Shown: positions 56,981 to 64,000 of the stretch, piece after piece
How positions within the stretch are numbered: position 1 is the stretch's first letter
How the letters are laid out: the number at the start of each line of letters is the position of its first letter
Source of the DNA: 2-02-FULL-55-14 sp964581115
GTDB lineage: Bacteria > Bacteroidota > Ignavibacteria > UBA10030
NCBI GenBank assembly: GCA_964581115.1
Contig: CAZOMY010000002.1
Span: 235,433-299,432, forward strand
Length of the DNA: 64,000 bases
Direction of reading: 5' to 3'
Notes under the pieces: model-generated
The model's database searches: none
The model's input: the letters and a program-made list of their open reading frames with translations, nothing else
What the model was told of the DNA's origin: nothing
Made by a program: the position numbers and the translations under genes

Positions 56981-58902
56981 CCGACCATCCGTACCCGTTG
57001 TTGTCTACGATCGATTCTCCGGCCGACCTGCGCAAGCTTGAAGTCCAAGACCTCCGCCGCGTCGCGGCCGAAGTGCGCAATTTCCTCATCGACTGTGTTT
57101 CGAAGACGGGCGGTCACTTCGGGGCCGGGCTCGGTACGGTGGAATTGGCTGTCGCATTGCACTATGCCTTCAACACTCCCGAAGACAAGCTCATCTGGGA
57201 CACCGGCCACCAGGCGTATCCGCACAAGATCCTGACCGGCCGGCGGGATCGGATGCTCACCATCCGCCAATTGCACGGGTTGAGCGGCTTCCTCAAGCGC
57301 TCTGAAAGCCCCTACGACGTCTTTGGAGCCGGGCACGCCAACACAGCCATTTCGGCGGGATTGGGGGTGGCCACGGCTCGCGACCTCGCCGGCGGGTCGT
57401 ACAGCGTGGTCTCCATCGTCGGCGACGGCTCGCTGACGGGTGGAATGGCCTACGAAGGCATGAACAATGCCGGTCTCCTCAAGAAGAACATGATCGTCGT
57501 CTTGAACGACAACCAGATGGTCTCGTTGTCGTCGGAAAAGCCGAACCTCTGGTCCTTCCATAATTACTTCAACGAGGTGCTGACCCACCCGACGTACAAC
57601 AAATTCAAGGCGAATGTCTGGGAGCTGACAGGCAAGCTGGACGAATTCGGAGACCGATTGCGTGCCGTTGCCCACAAGCTCGAGAGCGGTCTGAAGGCGG
57701 TCATGACGCCGGGCATGCTCTTCGAGGCTCTTGGATTCCGCTACTTCGGGCCGTTCAACGGGCACAACGTCGTCAAGCTCGTCGAGATCTTCCGGCACGT
57801 CAAAGATCTCTCAGGTCCGATCCTTGTCCATGTTCTTACGGTCAAGGGAAAAGGGTACGGACCGGCCGAGCAAGAGATCACCGGAATGCACGGCGTGACA
57901 CCATTCGACAAGCTGACGGGTCAATCTCCGAAGAAAGAGGAGAAGCCGGCGTTCACGACAGTGTTCGGCCGCGCGCTCGTGGAGATCTGCCGGCAGGATA
58001 AGCGCGTGGTGGGCATCACGGCCGCCATGCCGGACGGCACGGGGTTGATCCATCTCCATCGCGAGATGCCCGAGCGCTTCTTCGACGTCGGCATCGCCGA
58101 GCAGCACGCCGTGACGTTTGCGGCGGGCATGGCAACGGAAGGCTTCGTCCCTGTCGTCGCTATCTACTCCACCTTCCTCCAGAGAGCCTTCGACCAGGTC
58201 GTTCATGACTGCGCGTTGCAGGACCTGCACGTGGTCTTTGTACTCGACCGCGGGGGACTGGTGGGGGCCGACGGCCCCACGCACCATGGTACGCTCGACC
58301 TCTCGTATCTTCGCTGCATCCCAGGCCTTGTCGTGATGGCGCCGAAGGATGAGCAGGAACTGCGGGACATGCTCTTCACTGCGGTCCAGCATCGCAAGGG
58401 TCCGATCGCGCTTCGCTATCCGCGTGGCAATGCCCTTGGTGTTCCGGTCCGACCGGGATTCCAGGAGCTTGCCATCGGAAAGTCTGAGACATTGCGTTCG
58501 GGCCGCGACATTGCCATCCTCGCCGTCGGCACGATGGCACACCAAGCGATGCTGGCGTCCGAGATCCTGGCACGTCAGGGGATCGAGGCCGAGGTGGTGA
58601 ACGCCCGGTTCATCAAGCCGCTCGACGTAGAGATGCTGAAGGACGTGGCGGCCCGCATTCCCGCGATCATGACGGTCGAGGACAATGTGATCACGGGCGG
58701 ATTCGGCTCGGGCATCTGCGAAGCCCTGCAGGATCTGAAGATGCATGAGACGGCCGTCAAGATCCACGGCCTGCCCGACGGCTGGGTCGAACACGGGACG
58801 CCGTCGGAGTTGTACCAGATCGTACGCCTGGACGCGGCCGGCATCGCCGAGACCGCGGCCTCGTTCCTCAGCTCACGCCACACGCACAACGTCTCCGCCT
58901 GA
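56977..58902 (+). CDS. dxs: 1-deoxy-D-xylulose-5-phosphate synthase
   Basis: The 641-residue thiamine-diphosphate enzyme makes DXP from pyruvate and glyceraldehyde 3-phosphate, the first step of the MEP isoprenoid pathway. Motifs in order: IWDTGHQAYPHKILTGRRD, the TPP/Mg site GDGSLTGGMAYEGMNNAG, FDVGIAEQHAVTFAAG with the catalytic Glu, and the transketolase C-domain TVEDNVITGGFGS. ATG 56977 overlaps the xseB stop. The xseA-xseB-dxs order is a common bacterial arrangement. Confidence 0.97.
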   Translation: MTDHPYPLLSTIDSPADLRKLEVQDLRRVAAEVRNFLIDCVSKTGGHFGAGLGTVELAVALHYAFNTPEDKLIWDTGHQAYPHKILTGRRDRMLTIRQLHGLSGFLKRSESPYDVFGAGHANTAISAGLGVATARDLAGGSYSVVSIVGDGSLTGGMAYEGMNNAGLLKKNMIVVLNDNQMVSLSSEKPNLWSFHNYFNEVLTHPTYNKFKANVWELTGKLDEFGDRLRAVAHKLESGLKAVMTPGMLFEALGFRYFGPFNGHNVVKLVEIFRHVKDLSGPILVHVLTVKGKGYGPAEQEITGMHGVTPFDKLTGQSPKKEEKPAFTTVFGRALVEICRQDKRVVGITAAMPDGTGLIHLHREMPERFFDVGIAEQHAVTFAAGMATEGFVPVVAIYSTFLQRAFDQVVHDCALQDLHVVFVLDRGGLVGADGPTHHGTLDLSYLRCIPGLVVMAPKDEQELRDMLFTAVQHRKGPIALRYPRGNALGVPVRPGFQELAIGKSETLRSGRDIAILAVGTMAHQAMLASEILARQGIEAEVVNARFIKPLDVEMLKDVAARIPAIMTVEDNVITGGFGSGICEALQDLKMHETAVKIHGLPDGWVEHGTPSELYQIVRLDAAGIAETAASFLSSRHTHNVSA

Positions 58903-58916
58903 CCGTTCGCATTGCC

Positions 58917-59924
58917 ATGGAACGCATCCGCATCGGCATCGTCGGTCTTGGCAACATCGCCCAGACCGCCCATCTGCCAACGTTGACGAAGCTGCAGGAC
59001 GCCGAAGTGGTGGCCGTCTGCGACCTCGACAAAGCCCGCGCTCAATTCATCGCCGAGAAGTTCGGCATTCCCCGCCATTACGGCTCCTTCGAGGCAATGC
59101 TCGCTTCCGAGCCGGAGATGACGGCCGTCCATGTTTGCACTCCGACGAAGACCCATCATGAGATGGCTGTCGCGGCTCTGGAAGCGGGCAAGGACGTGCT
59201 GGTCGAGAAGCCTCTTGCAAGGACGATGAAAGAGGCGCACGAGATCAACGAAACGGCCAAGCGACACCGACGCAAGTTGATGGTTGGAATGAACAACCGC
59301 TTTCGACCGGACGCGATGATCTTGAAGACCTTCATCGAAGAGAAGGCGATCGGGAAGGTCTTCTACTCGAAGGCCGGCTGGTTCCGAAAGCTCCCGGCGG
59401 ACGGAGCATGGCTTACACGGAAGGAACAGTCGGGCGGGGGTGTCTTGCTCGATCTCGGCATGGTCATGTTCGACCTGGCCTTCTGGATGATGGGCTATCC
59501 CGAGGTGAAGGAGGTCACTGCGACCCATTACGCGCATCGGACCAAGGACGTCGAAGATTCTTCGATCGTGTTCATCAAGTTGAAGAACGGCTCGACGCTC
59601 ACCGTCGAATCGAGCTGGTCGTTCGAGTCGAACTCGGACTTCTTCTACTGCGACTGCTACGGAACGGAAGGAAGCGGATCGCTCAATCCCTTCCGTATTC
59701 TGAAGCGGATGCACGGGAACCTTGTCAACGTCGCGCCTGCCTCGCAGGACACTCCGCAGTCGCTCTACCGCAAGTCCTACGAGAATGAGCTGAAACATTG
59801 GGTGACGGCGCTTCGAGGGCTCCATCCGATCATTTCGACCGGCGATGAGGCCGTTCACCGGATGAAAGTTGTGGACGCCATCTACCGTTCCGCCCGACTC
59901 GGCAAGGCCGTTCCGCTCCGCTGA
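58917..59924 (+). CDS. Gfo/Idh/MocA-family oxidoreductase
   Basis: The 335-residue NAD(P)-dependent dehydrogenase has the Rossmann loop GIVGLGNIAQ (7-16), the EKPLARTM signature lysine (~98) and the second-domain GGGVLLDLGMVMFDLAFW with a catalytic-region Asp in place of the usual His. Substrates of the family are sugars, inositols and UDP-sugars; none can be assigned here. It lies 14 bases after dxs and 12 before the SAM hydrolase gene, within one unit. Confidence 0.9.
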   Translation: MERIRIGIVGLGNIAQTAHLPTLTKLQDAEVVAVCDLDKARAQFIAEKFGIPRHYGSFEAMLASEPEMTAVHVCTPTKTHHEMAVAALEAGKDVLVEKPLARTMKEAHEINETAKRHRRKLMVGMNNRFRPDAMILKTFIEEKAIGKVFYSKAGWFRKLPADGAWLTRKEQSGGGVLLDLGMVMFDLAFWMMGYPEVKEVTATHYAHRTKDVEDSSIVFIKLKNGSTLTVESSWSFESNSDFFYCDCYGTEGSGSLNPFRILKRMHGNLVNVAPASQDTPQSLYRKSYENELKHWVTALRGLHPIISTGDEAVHRMKVVDAIYRSARLGKAVPLR

Positions 59925-59936
59925 CCGGGGTCTCCC

Positions 59937-60752
59937 ATGCCCCGCCGTTCACGATCCCGCCGTCCGCAGGTCATTGCCCTGTTGACCGACTTCGGTCTCA
60001 GCGACCACTTCGTCGGCGTGATGAAGGCGGTCATCCTCCGGCGTGTGCCACAGGCTCGCCTGATCGACATCTCCCATGGGATCGAACCAGGACGGGTCCG
60101 TCAGGGAGCGTTCACGCTCTGGGCCGCGTCGCCGTACCTGCCTGAAGGGACCGTTGTGCTGGCCGTGGTCGACCCCGGCGTTGGAACCGAACGACCGGTC
60201 TCAATCCTGTCAACAAAGAGATTGACTGCCGTGGCGCCGGAGAACGGACTCTTAGACTTGCTCCGGGCGGAGGAGCCCCGATCGGTTACGTATCGACCGA
60301 CGGGACGAGCGCTCGCCCGCCTGTCCCTACCCGACATATCGACGACGTTCCACGGTCGCGATGTTTTCGCGCCGCTGGCCGCAGAACTTGCCGCTGGTTC
60401 AAAGCCCGAACGCATCGCCTCGCGCGTCCGTCTGACCCCGCCGGCGCCGTGGCAGGCGGCACCGAGCAACCCCGACGTGGCTGCGGAGGTCATGACCATC
60501 GACCGGTTCGGCAATCTTATCACGAACATCCGCATACCGGCCGGCATCGCAGTCGAACAGGTCGTCAAGATGCTCTCCGTCGGCAAGATCATGGTGTCGC
60601 GCGCCGTTCGAAACTACGACGAGGCTCCCGAGAACACCCCGTGCCTGATCCGCGGCTCATCGGGACTGTTGGAGGTGGTGGTGCGTGGACGAAGCGCGTC
60701 GCTCCTGCTTGGCGCGCACGATCGCACTCCCATCCAGGTTGTGTGGGCATGA
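59937..60752 (+). CDS. SAM hydrolase / hydroxide adenosyltransferase (DUF62)
   Basis: The 271-residue protein belongs to the fluorinase/chlorinase superfamily, but has the D79-R86-H139 triad (VDPGVGTERP, TTFHGRDVFAP) with the D-to-R spacing of 7 known for S-adenosylmethionine:hydroxide adenosyltransferases, which cut SAM to adenosine and methionine. Halide-using members lack this triad. The N-terminal ALLTDFGLSDHFVGVMKAV and C-terminal DRFGNLITNI complete the fold. It overlaps ribD by ATGA. The physiological reason for SAM hydrolysis is not known. Confidence 0.88.
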   Translation: MPRRSRSRRPQVIALLTDFGLSDHFVGVMKAVILRRVPQARLIDISHGIEPGRVRQGAFTLWAASPYLPEGTVVLAVVDPGVGTERPVSILSTKRLTAVAPENGLLDLLRAEEPRSVTYRPTGRALARLSLPDISTTFHGRDVFAPLAAELAAGSKPERIASRVRLTPPAPWQAAPSNPDVAAEVMTIDRFGNLITNIRIPAGIAVEQVVKMLSVGKIMVSRAVRNYDEAPENTPCLIRGSSGLLEVVVRGRSASLLLGAHDRTPIQVVWA

Positions 60753-61846
60753 ACGCTTTCGATGACCGTCAACTGATGCGACGGGCCCTGTCTCTGGCCG
60801 AGAGGGGCTACGGGGTCGTTCATCCGAATCCGATGGTCGGATGCGTGCTCGTCCAGCGGGGCACGATCGTGGCCGAAGGCTGGCATCGGACGTTCGGCGG
60901 CCCGCATGCGGAGGTCGATGCACTGCAGAAGGCGGGGGGGAAGGCGCATGGTGCGGTGCTCTACGTGAACCTGGAACCATGCGCACACCATGGCAAAACC
61001 CCCCCCTGCACCGAAGCCATCATCGCGGCCGGCGTGAGCGAAGTCGTGGTCGCCGTCAAGGATCCACATGCGCTCGTGGCTGGGAAGGGGCTTGCGGCGT
61101 TGCGAAGGGCCGGCGTCAAAGTGCGTCTTGGCATTGCGAGAGACGAGGCGGAGCGTCTTAATGAGCGATTCCTCACGTTCCATCGTACAGGACGTCCGTT
61201 CGTGGGGTTGAAGTGGGCCCAGTCCATCGATGGCCGCGCCGTCGACCATCGCGGCGATTCGAAGTGGATCACGGGCCCTGAGGCCCGCCGGCAAGTCCAC
61301 CGGCTTCGTGCGGGATACGACGCCGTTCTCGTCGGTGCCGGAACGATCTTGGCCGACGATCCCCGCCTGACGGTTCGGGAATCGCCGGGACGGAGCCCGA
61401 TCCGCGTGATCGTCGACGGCCGGCTGCGCATCTCCGGTACGGAGCGCGCGTTCGACGGCTCCGTCCGAACGATGTTGATCACGGATCGATCATTGCTGGT
61501 CCGTCCGTCGCCGGTCGTCGCCCGCCTGTTGAAGCGAGGGATCGAGGTCATCGGACTGACCGGCAAGGGTCCGTATCGACCCGATCATCTGTTGGCGGCG
61601 TTGGCGGGCGAAGGGATCACGTCGGTCCTTGTCGAGGGAGGTCCGGTGACGACTTCTTCTTTCGTGCAGGCCTCGATGTTCGATAAGTTGCACGTCTTCG
61701 TCGGCCCGATCCTGCTGGGAGGAGGCCGGGTTTCCGTCGACCTGGAACGACCGTTCGGGATCAGAAGGCCGCTTCGCCTGATTCGCACGAGTGCTCTCCG
61801 GTTCAGCGACGGATGCGTCTTGCTTGAAGCCTACCGGAAACGCTGA
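60749..61846 (+). CDS. ribD: Bifunctional riboflavin deaminase/reductase
   Basis: The 365-residue enzyme carries out two riboflavin steps. The deaminase (1-~145) has zinc ligands H53 (GPHAEVDAL, with E55), C78 and C87 (EPCAHHGKTPPC). The reductase (~150-365) has WAQSIDGRAVD, GAGTILADDPRLTVR and LVEGGPVTTSSF. Length is normal. The order ribD - hydrolase - ribE is unusual because an unrelated gene is inserted between the two rib genes. Confidence 0.96.
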   Translation: MNAFDDRQLMRRALSLAERGYGVVHPNPMVGCVLVQRGTIVAEGWHRTFGGPHAEVDALQKAGGKAHGAVLYVNLEPCAHHGKTPPCTEAIIAAGVSEVVVAVKDPHALVAGKGLAALRRAGVKVRLGIARDEAERLNERFLTFHRTGRPFVGLKWAQSIDGRAVDHRGDSKWITGPEARRQVHRLRAGYDAVLVGAGTILADDPRLTVRESPGRSPIRVIVDGRLRISGTERAFDGSVRTMLITDRSLLVRPSPVVARLLKRGIEVIGLTGKGPYRPDHLLAALAGEGITSVLVEGGPVTTSSFVQASMFDKLHVFVGPILLGGGRVSVDLERPFGIRRPLRLIRTSALRFSDGCVLLEAYRKR

Positions 61847-62727
61847 TGAGAACGATCACACTCGGATGGCTTATCGTCGGAGGTTTAGCCATGGCCTCTG
61901 CACAGTCTTCATTGCCGGGGCCGGCCCGGGCGATCGTAGACAGCGCCGGCGTGACCTTTGGTCTTGTGGCCCTCGATCTGCAGACCGGTCGTTCGATCAT
62001 GTGGAATGAGCGGGAGATGATCCACGCGGCCAGCACGATGAAAACGCCCGTCATGATCGAGGTCTTCCGTCAGGCGTCGTCAGGACGGTTCGGCCTGGAC
62101 GACAGCATCCTCGTCAAGAACGAATTCAAGAGCATCGTCGACGGCTCTCTGTACTCGATGGACCTGAAGGACGACTCGGATGATTCCATGTACAACTTGC
62201 TGGGCCGGAAATCGACTGTCCGTCACCTCGTCGAGCAGATGATCACGGTCAGCAGCAATCTGGCGACGAACATCCTCATCGACCTCGTTGGGGCGGACAG
62301 TACCACGGCAACGATGCGACGCCTCGGCGCGTCGGAGATCCTCGTATTACGTGGAGTGGAGGACAGCAAAGCCTTCGAGCGAGGTCTGAACAATCAGACG
62401 AACGCAACGGACCTGGCCACGATCTTCCGCGCATTGGCGTTGGGACAAGCCGTAGGTCCGATGGAAGATCGCGCCATGATCGAGGTGTTGATGCGACAGA
62501 GGTTTCGGGACAAGATCCCTGCCATGCTCCCGCAGGGTGTGCGGGTCGCGCACAAGACGGGCAACATCACCGGCGTGGAGCACGATTCGGGTATCCTGTA
62601 TCGGCCGGACGGCAGCGCGGTCGTCATGGTGATCCTGTCGAAAGGCTGGAAGGAACAACGGGCTGCCCGCGGGACGATCGCCAGACTGGCGCGTGCATTG
62701 TATGACGAATTGAACAAGGGACGTTAG
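61846..62727 (+). CDS. Class A beta-lactamase-like serine hydrolase
   Basis: The 293-residue protein has a signal peptide (LIVGGLAMASAQ, cleavage ~20) and the penicillin-recognising fold. Motifs of class A enzymes appear with normal spacing: S63-TM-K66, S136-S-N138 (SSN instead of SDN), E178-RG-LN (ExxLN) and K237-T-G. The retained ExxLN glutamate suggests real deacylation and thus possible beta-lactamase activity, yet chromosomal relatives may hydrolyse other substrates. It overlaps ribD by one base (TGATG) and precedes ribE by two bases. Confidence 0.82.
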   Translation: MRTITLGWLIVGGLAMASAQSSLPGPARAIVDSAGVTFGLVALDLQTGRSIMWNEREMIHAASTMKTPVMIEVFRQASSGRFGLDDSILVKNEFKSIVDGSLYSMDLKDDSDDSMYNLLGRKSTVRHLVEQMITVSSNLATNILIDLVGADSTTATMRRLGASEILVLRGVEDSKAFERGLNNQTNATDLATIFRALALGQAVGPMEDRAMIEVLMRQRFRDKIPAMLPQGVRVAHKTGNITGVEHDSGILYRPDGSAVVMVILSKGWKEQRAARGTIARLARALYDELNKGR

Positions 62728-62729
62728 TG

Positions 62730-63374
62730 ATGTTCACAGGACTTGTGGAAGAGACCGGCCGGATACGCCGTGCGGAGTCGCGCCGCGGTGGCGTCACGTT
62801 CGAGATCGAGGGGAACGACACCCTCAAGGGACTTGGCATCGACCATAGCATCGCCGTTGACGGCGTGTGCCTTACGGTCGTGAAGCGGAAGAAGCGAGCA
62901 TTCGTTGTTCAGACGGTGGAGGAGACGCTCCGGAAGACCACGCTGGGCAACTTGCGTGTTGGGGACCGGGTGAACCTGGAGCGTCCGTTGCTTCCGACGA
63001 GTCGGCTTGGGGGCCATTTCGTTCTCGGCCATGTGGATGGATTGGGCACGATCCTTTCGAAAGAGGTGCGGGGGAGCAGTTGGCACTTCTGGGTGCGGGT
63101 CCCCAAGCGTTTTCGACAGCATCTGATTCCGGTCGGGTCGATCGCCGTGGACGGGATCAGCCTGACCATGGCAGAGGTCAGGGCCGACGCGTTCGCCGTT
63201 TCGATCATTCCGCATACCATGCAGGTGACGACGGTCGACCGGTGGAAGCCGGGAGTGAAGGTCAACCTTGAATTCGACGTCCTCGGCAAGTTTGTGGAGC
63301 AGTTTCTGGCCGTAAGAATGAGGGGGGAGCACAAGGGACGCCAAGAGCGCAAAGGACGCATTGACCGACGTTGA
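62730..63374 (+). CDS. ribE: Riboflavin synthase, alpha chain
   Basis: The 214-residue enzyme dismutates dimethylribityllumazine to riboflavin. Two homologous barrels are visible, starting MFTGLVEETG and GGHFVLGHVDGLG, with HSIAVDGVCLTV and GSIAVDGISLTM as the paired blocks. The last ~18 residues (GEHKGRQERKGRIDRR) lie beyond the usual end of the family and are encoded by a repeat (CAAGGGACGC/GCAAAGGACGC units, 63332-63359), so the C-terminus seems extended by repeat sequence. ATG 62730 follows a possible GTG. Confidence 0.94.
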   Translation: MFTGLVEETGRIRRAESRRGGVTFEIEGNDTLKGLGIDHSIAVDGVCLTVVKRKKRAFVVQTVEETLRKTTLGNLRVGDRVNLERPLLPTSRLGGHFVLGHVDGLGTILSKEVRGSSWHFWVRVPKRFRQHLIPVGSIAVDGISLTMAEVRADAFAVSIIPHTMQVTTVDRWKPGVKVNLEFDVLGKFVEQFLAVRMRGEHKGRQERKGRIDRR

Positions 63375-63376
63375 GG

Positions 63377-63405
63377 TTGCATTTTGAGTTCAATGGTGGT
63401 ATCTT
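63377..63405 (+). promoter_or_regulatory. Possible promoter of secG
   Basis: TTGCAT (63377-63382), 17-base spacer, TATCTT (63400-63405). The start near 63412 would fall at the foot of the hairpin at 63411-63426, so the site may instead be inactive or regulated by the hairpin. Confidence 0.35.
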
Positions 63406-63410
63406 AAAAG

Positions 63411-63431
63411 CCCCGCATGTGCGGGGTTTTT
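63411..63431 (+). terminator. Rho-independent terminator after ribE
   Basis: Stem CCCCGCA/TGCGGGG with the short loop TG, followed by TTTTTCTT: a strong intrinsic terminator closing the xseA-ribE unit. Confidence 0.85.
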
Positions 63432-63446
63432 CTTGGCTGAAAGCCC

Positions 63447-63764
63447 ATGTATACTTTCGCGATCATCATTGAAGTCATCGTCGCCGTCCTCCTGACCATC
63501 GTTGTGCTCATGCAGGCGAGCAAGGGAGGCGGTCTGGCAGGTGCATTCGGTTCGGGCAATGTCGGTGCGGTCTTCGGCGTCCGGCGGACGTCAGACTTCC
63601 TGGTGAAGGCGACCCAGGTGCTGGCGACGATCTTCATCGTGCTGGCCCTGGTCATCAACTTGTGGTTGCTTCCACGGGGAGCCGCCACGCGGGAAAGCGT
63701 GATCCAGCAATCGGTTCCGGCGCCGGCCTCTCTGCCGCCGACGACCACAGCGCCGAACCAATAA
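63447..63764 (+). CDS. secG: Protein translocase subunit SecG
   Basis: The 105-residue SecG has two membrane helices (FAIIIEVIVAVLLTIVVLMQ and LATIFIVLALVINLWLL) joined by the conserved loop ASKGGGLAGAFGSGN, and a Pro/Thr-rich cytoplasmic or periplasmic tail (PAPASLPPTTTAPNQ). It is the small accessory subunit of SecYEG. The ribE terminator lies 16 bases upstream. Confidence 0.95.
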   Translation: MYTFAIIIEVIVAVLLTIVVLMQASKGGGLAGAFGSGNVGAVFGVRRTSDFLVKATQVLATIFIVLALVINLWLLPRGAATRESVIQQSVPAPASLPPTTTAPNQ

Positions 63765-63770
63765 CAAGTG

Positions 63771-63840
63771 AGAGGTTAGAAGGTGGAAGTTGGCAAAAGA
63801 ACGCTCTTTTCCTTCACATCTTACTTCTTCCTTCTAGCTT
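63771..63840. repeat. Imperfect inverted repeat of GTTAGAAGG/CCTTCTAGC type
   Basis: The left arm (GAGGTTAGAAGGTGGAAG...) and the right arm (...CTTCTTCCTTCTAGCTTTT) are purine/pyrimidine-rich, imperfect inverted copies around AAAAGAACGCTCTTTT. It directly follows secG and may end its transcript or be a REP-type element. Confidence 0.5.
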
Positions 63841-63866
63841 TTAACTTAGTTCCGCACCCATAGCTC

Positions 63867-63910
63867 ACCTTTCGACTCGCCCCTCGCGATGCTCGGGGCT
63901 CGCTCAAGGT
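63867..63910. repeat. 44-bp palindromic intergenic repeat
   Basis: Palindrome ACCTTTCGACTCGCCCC...GGGGCTCGCTCAAGGT centred near 63888. It has the CCTTTCGACTCG/CTCGCTCAAGG form of extragenic palindromes found in many copies in environmental genomes. It lies just upstream of tRNA-Lys. Confidence 0.6.
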
Positions 63911-63926
63911 GTTCAATGGTGATGAA

Positions 63927-63999
63927 GCACCCATGGCTCAATTGGTAGAGCAACTGACTCTTAATCAGTGGGTTCCAGGTTCGAGTCCTGGTGGGTGCA
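63927..63999 (+). tRNA. tRNA-Lys (anticodon CTT)
   Basis: Acceptor GCACCCA (63927-63933) pairs with TGGGTGC (63992-63998), discriminator A63999; D arm with AATTGGTAGAGC; anticodon arm ACTGA-CTCTTAA-TCAGT gives CTT; T arm with GGTTCGAGTCC. The window ends one base later, so encoded CCA cannot be judged. Confidence 0.95.
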
Positions 64000-64000
64000 C

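Overview
The window is a GC-rich (clearly above half G+C by eye), densely packed bacterial chromosome segment with about 66 protein genes and three tRNA genes. No phage, insertion sequence, integrase, CRISPR array or rRNA was seen. Gene content points to the Bacteroidota/Chlorobi side of the tree: a TonB-dependent receptor with an N-terminal carboxypeptidase-regulatory-like domain, a BshB1 bacillithiol deacetylase, a BamD lipoprotein, a YaiO-type barrel, a TPR lipoprotein recalling PorW/SprE, a DPPR-synthase-like UbiA protein and a PTPS of the CNNPNGHGH type. High GC and the cytochrome c maturation set suit an Ignavibacteria/Kapabacteria-like lineage better than classical Bacteroidia. This placement is inference. 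Genes often overlap by 1 or 4 bases (TGATG, ATGA, and three times TTGA, implying TTG starts), so most sit in long transcription units.

Layout. 1-10.9 kb (+): purF end, pgsA, ftsY, a dipeptide epimerase, mutL, the large subunit of a split B12 acyl-CoA mutase, a DPPR-like prenyltransferase, DUF362, an EamA transporter, a small FN3-like exported protein, maf and the B12-binding mutase subunit. The large subunit carries F80/Q198, the residue pair of isobutyryl-CoA mutase rather than methylmalonyl-CoA mutase. 11-16 kb (-): a cold-shock protein, then an nfeD-slipin operon translationally coupled to a B-family DNA polymerase homologue whose polymerase and exonuclease motifs are degraded, then tRNA-Ser(GGA). 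16-20.2 kb: a response regulator, HEAT protein and glycosyltransferase operon, tRNA-Ser(CGA), and a YaiO-like barrel. 20.2-24 kb: perR, two peroxiredoxins, and a ptpS-folE-SDR-SDR operon that looks like tetrahydropterin synthesis. 24-30.5 kb: TPR lipoprotein, pyrK, pyrD, folC, rho.

30.7-34 kb: thiolase, 3-hydroxyacyl-CoA dehydrogenase and acyl-CoA dehydrogenase. With the mutase these could take isobutyryl-CoA through butyryl-CoA to acetyl-CoA; crotonase and transferase steps are not in the window. 34-42 kb: panD (-), lemA with a TPM-domain partner, aroF, an unusual response regulator fused to a histidine-less DHp-like helix region, a second TPM protein, a nitrilase, an unknown membrane protein, CapA, bamD and a hot-dog thioesterase. 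42-51 kb: a secreted FG-GAP protein and a secreted HEYFH metalloprotease-like protein run directly into ccmA, ccmB, ccmC, ccmD, ccmE and ccmF. CcmE has CxxxY instead of HxxxY and no ccmG/H/I genes are present here, the signature of the variant System I*.

51-64 kb: SirB1-like protein and bshB1 (-), a large TonB-dependent receptor, xseA, xseB, dxs, a Gfo/Idh/MocA oxidoreductase, a SAM hydrolase-type protein, ribD, a class A beta-lactamase-like hydrolase, ribE, secG, two intergenic repeat elements and tRNA-Lys(CTT) cut by the window end. Ten or so promoter-like sites share a TTGnnn - 17 bp - TAnnnT pattern; two of them place the start site within a few bases of the start codon.
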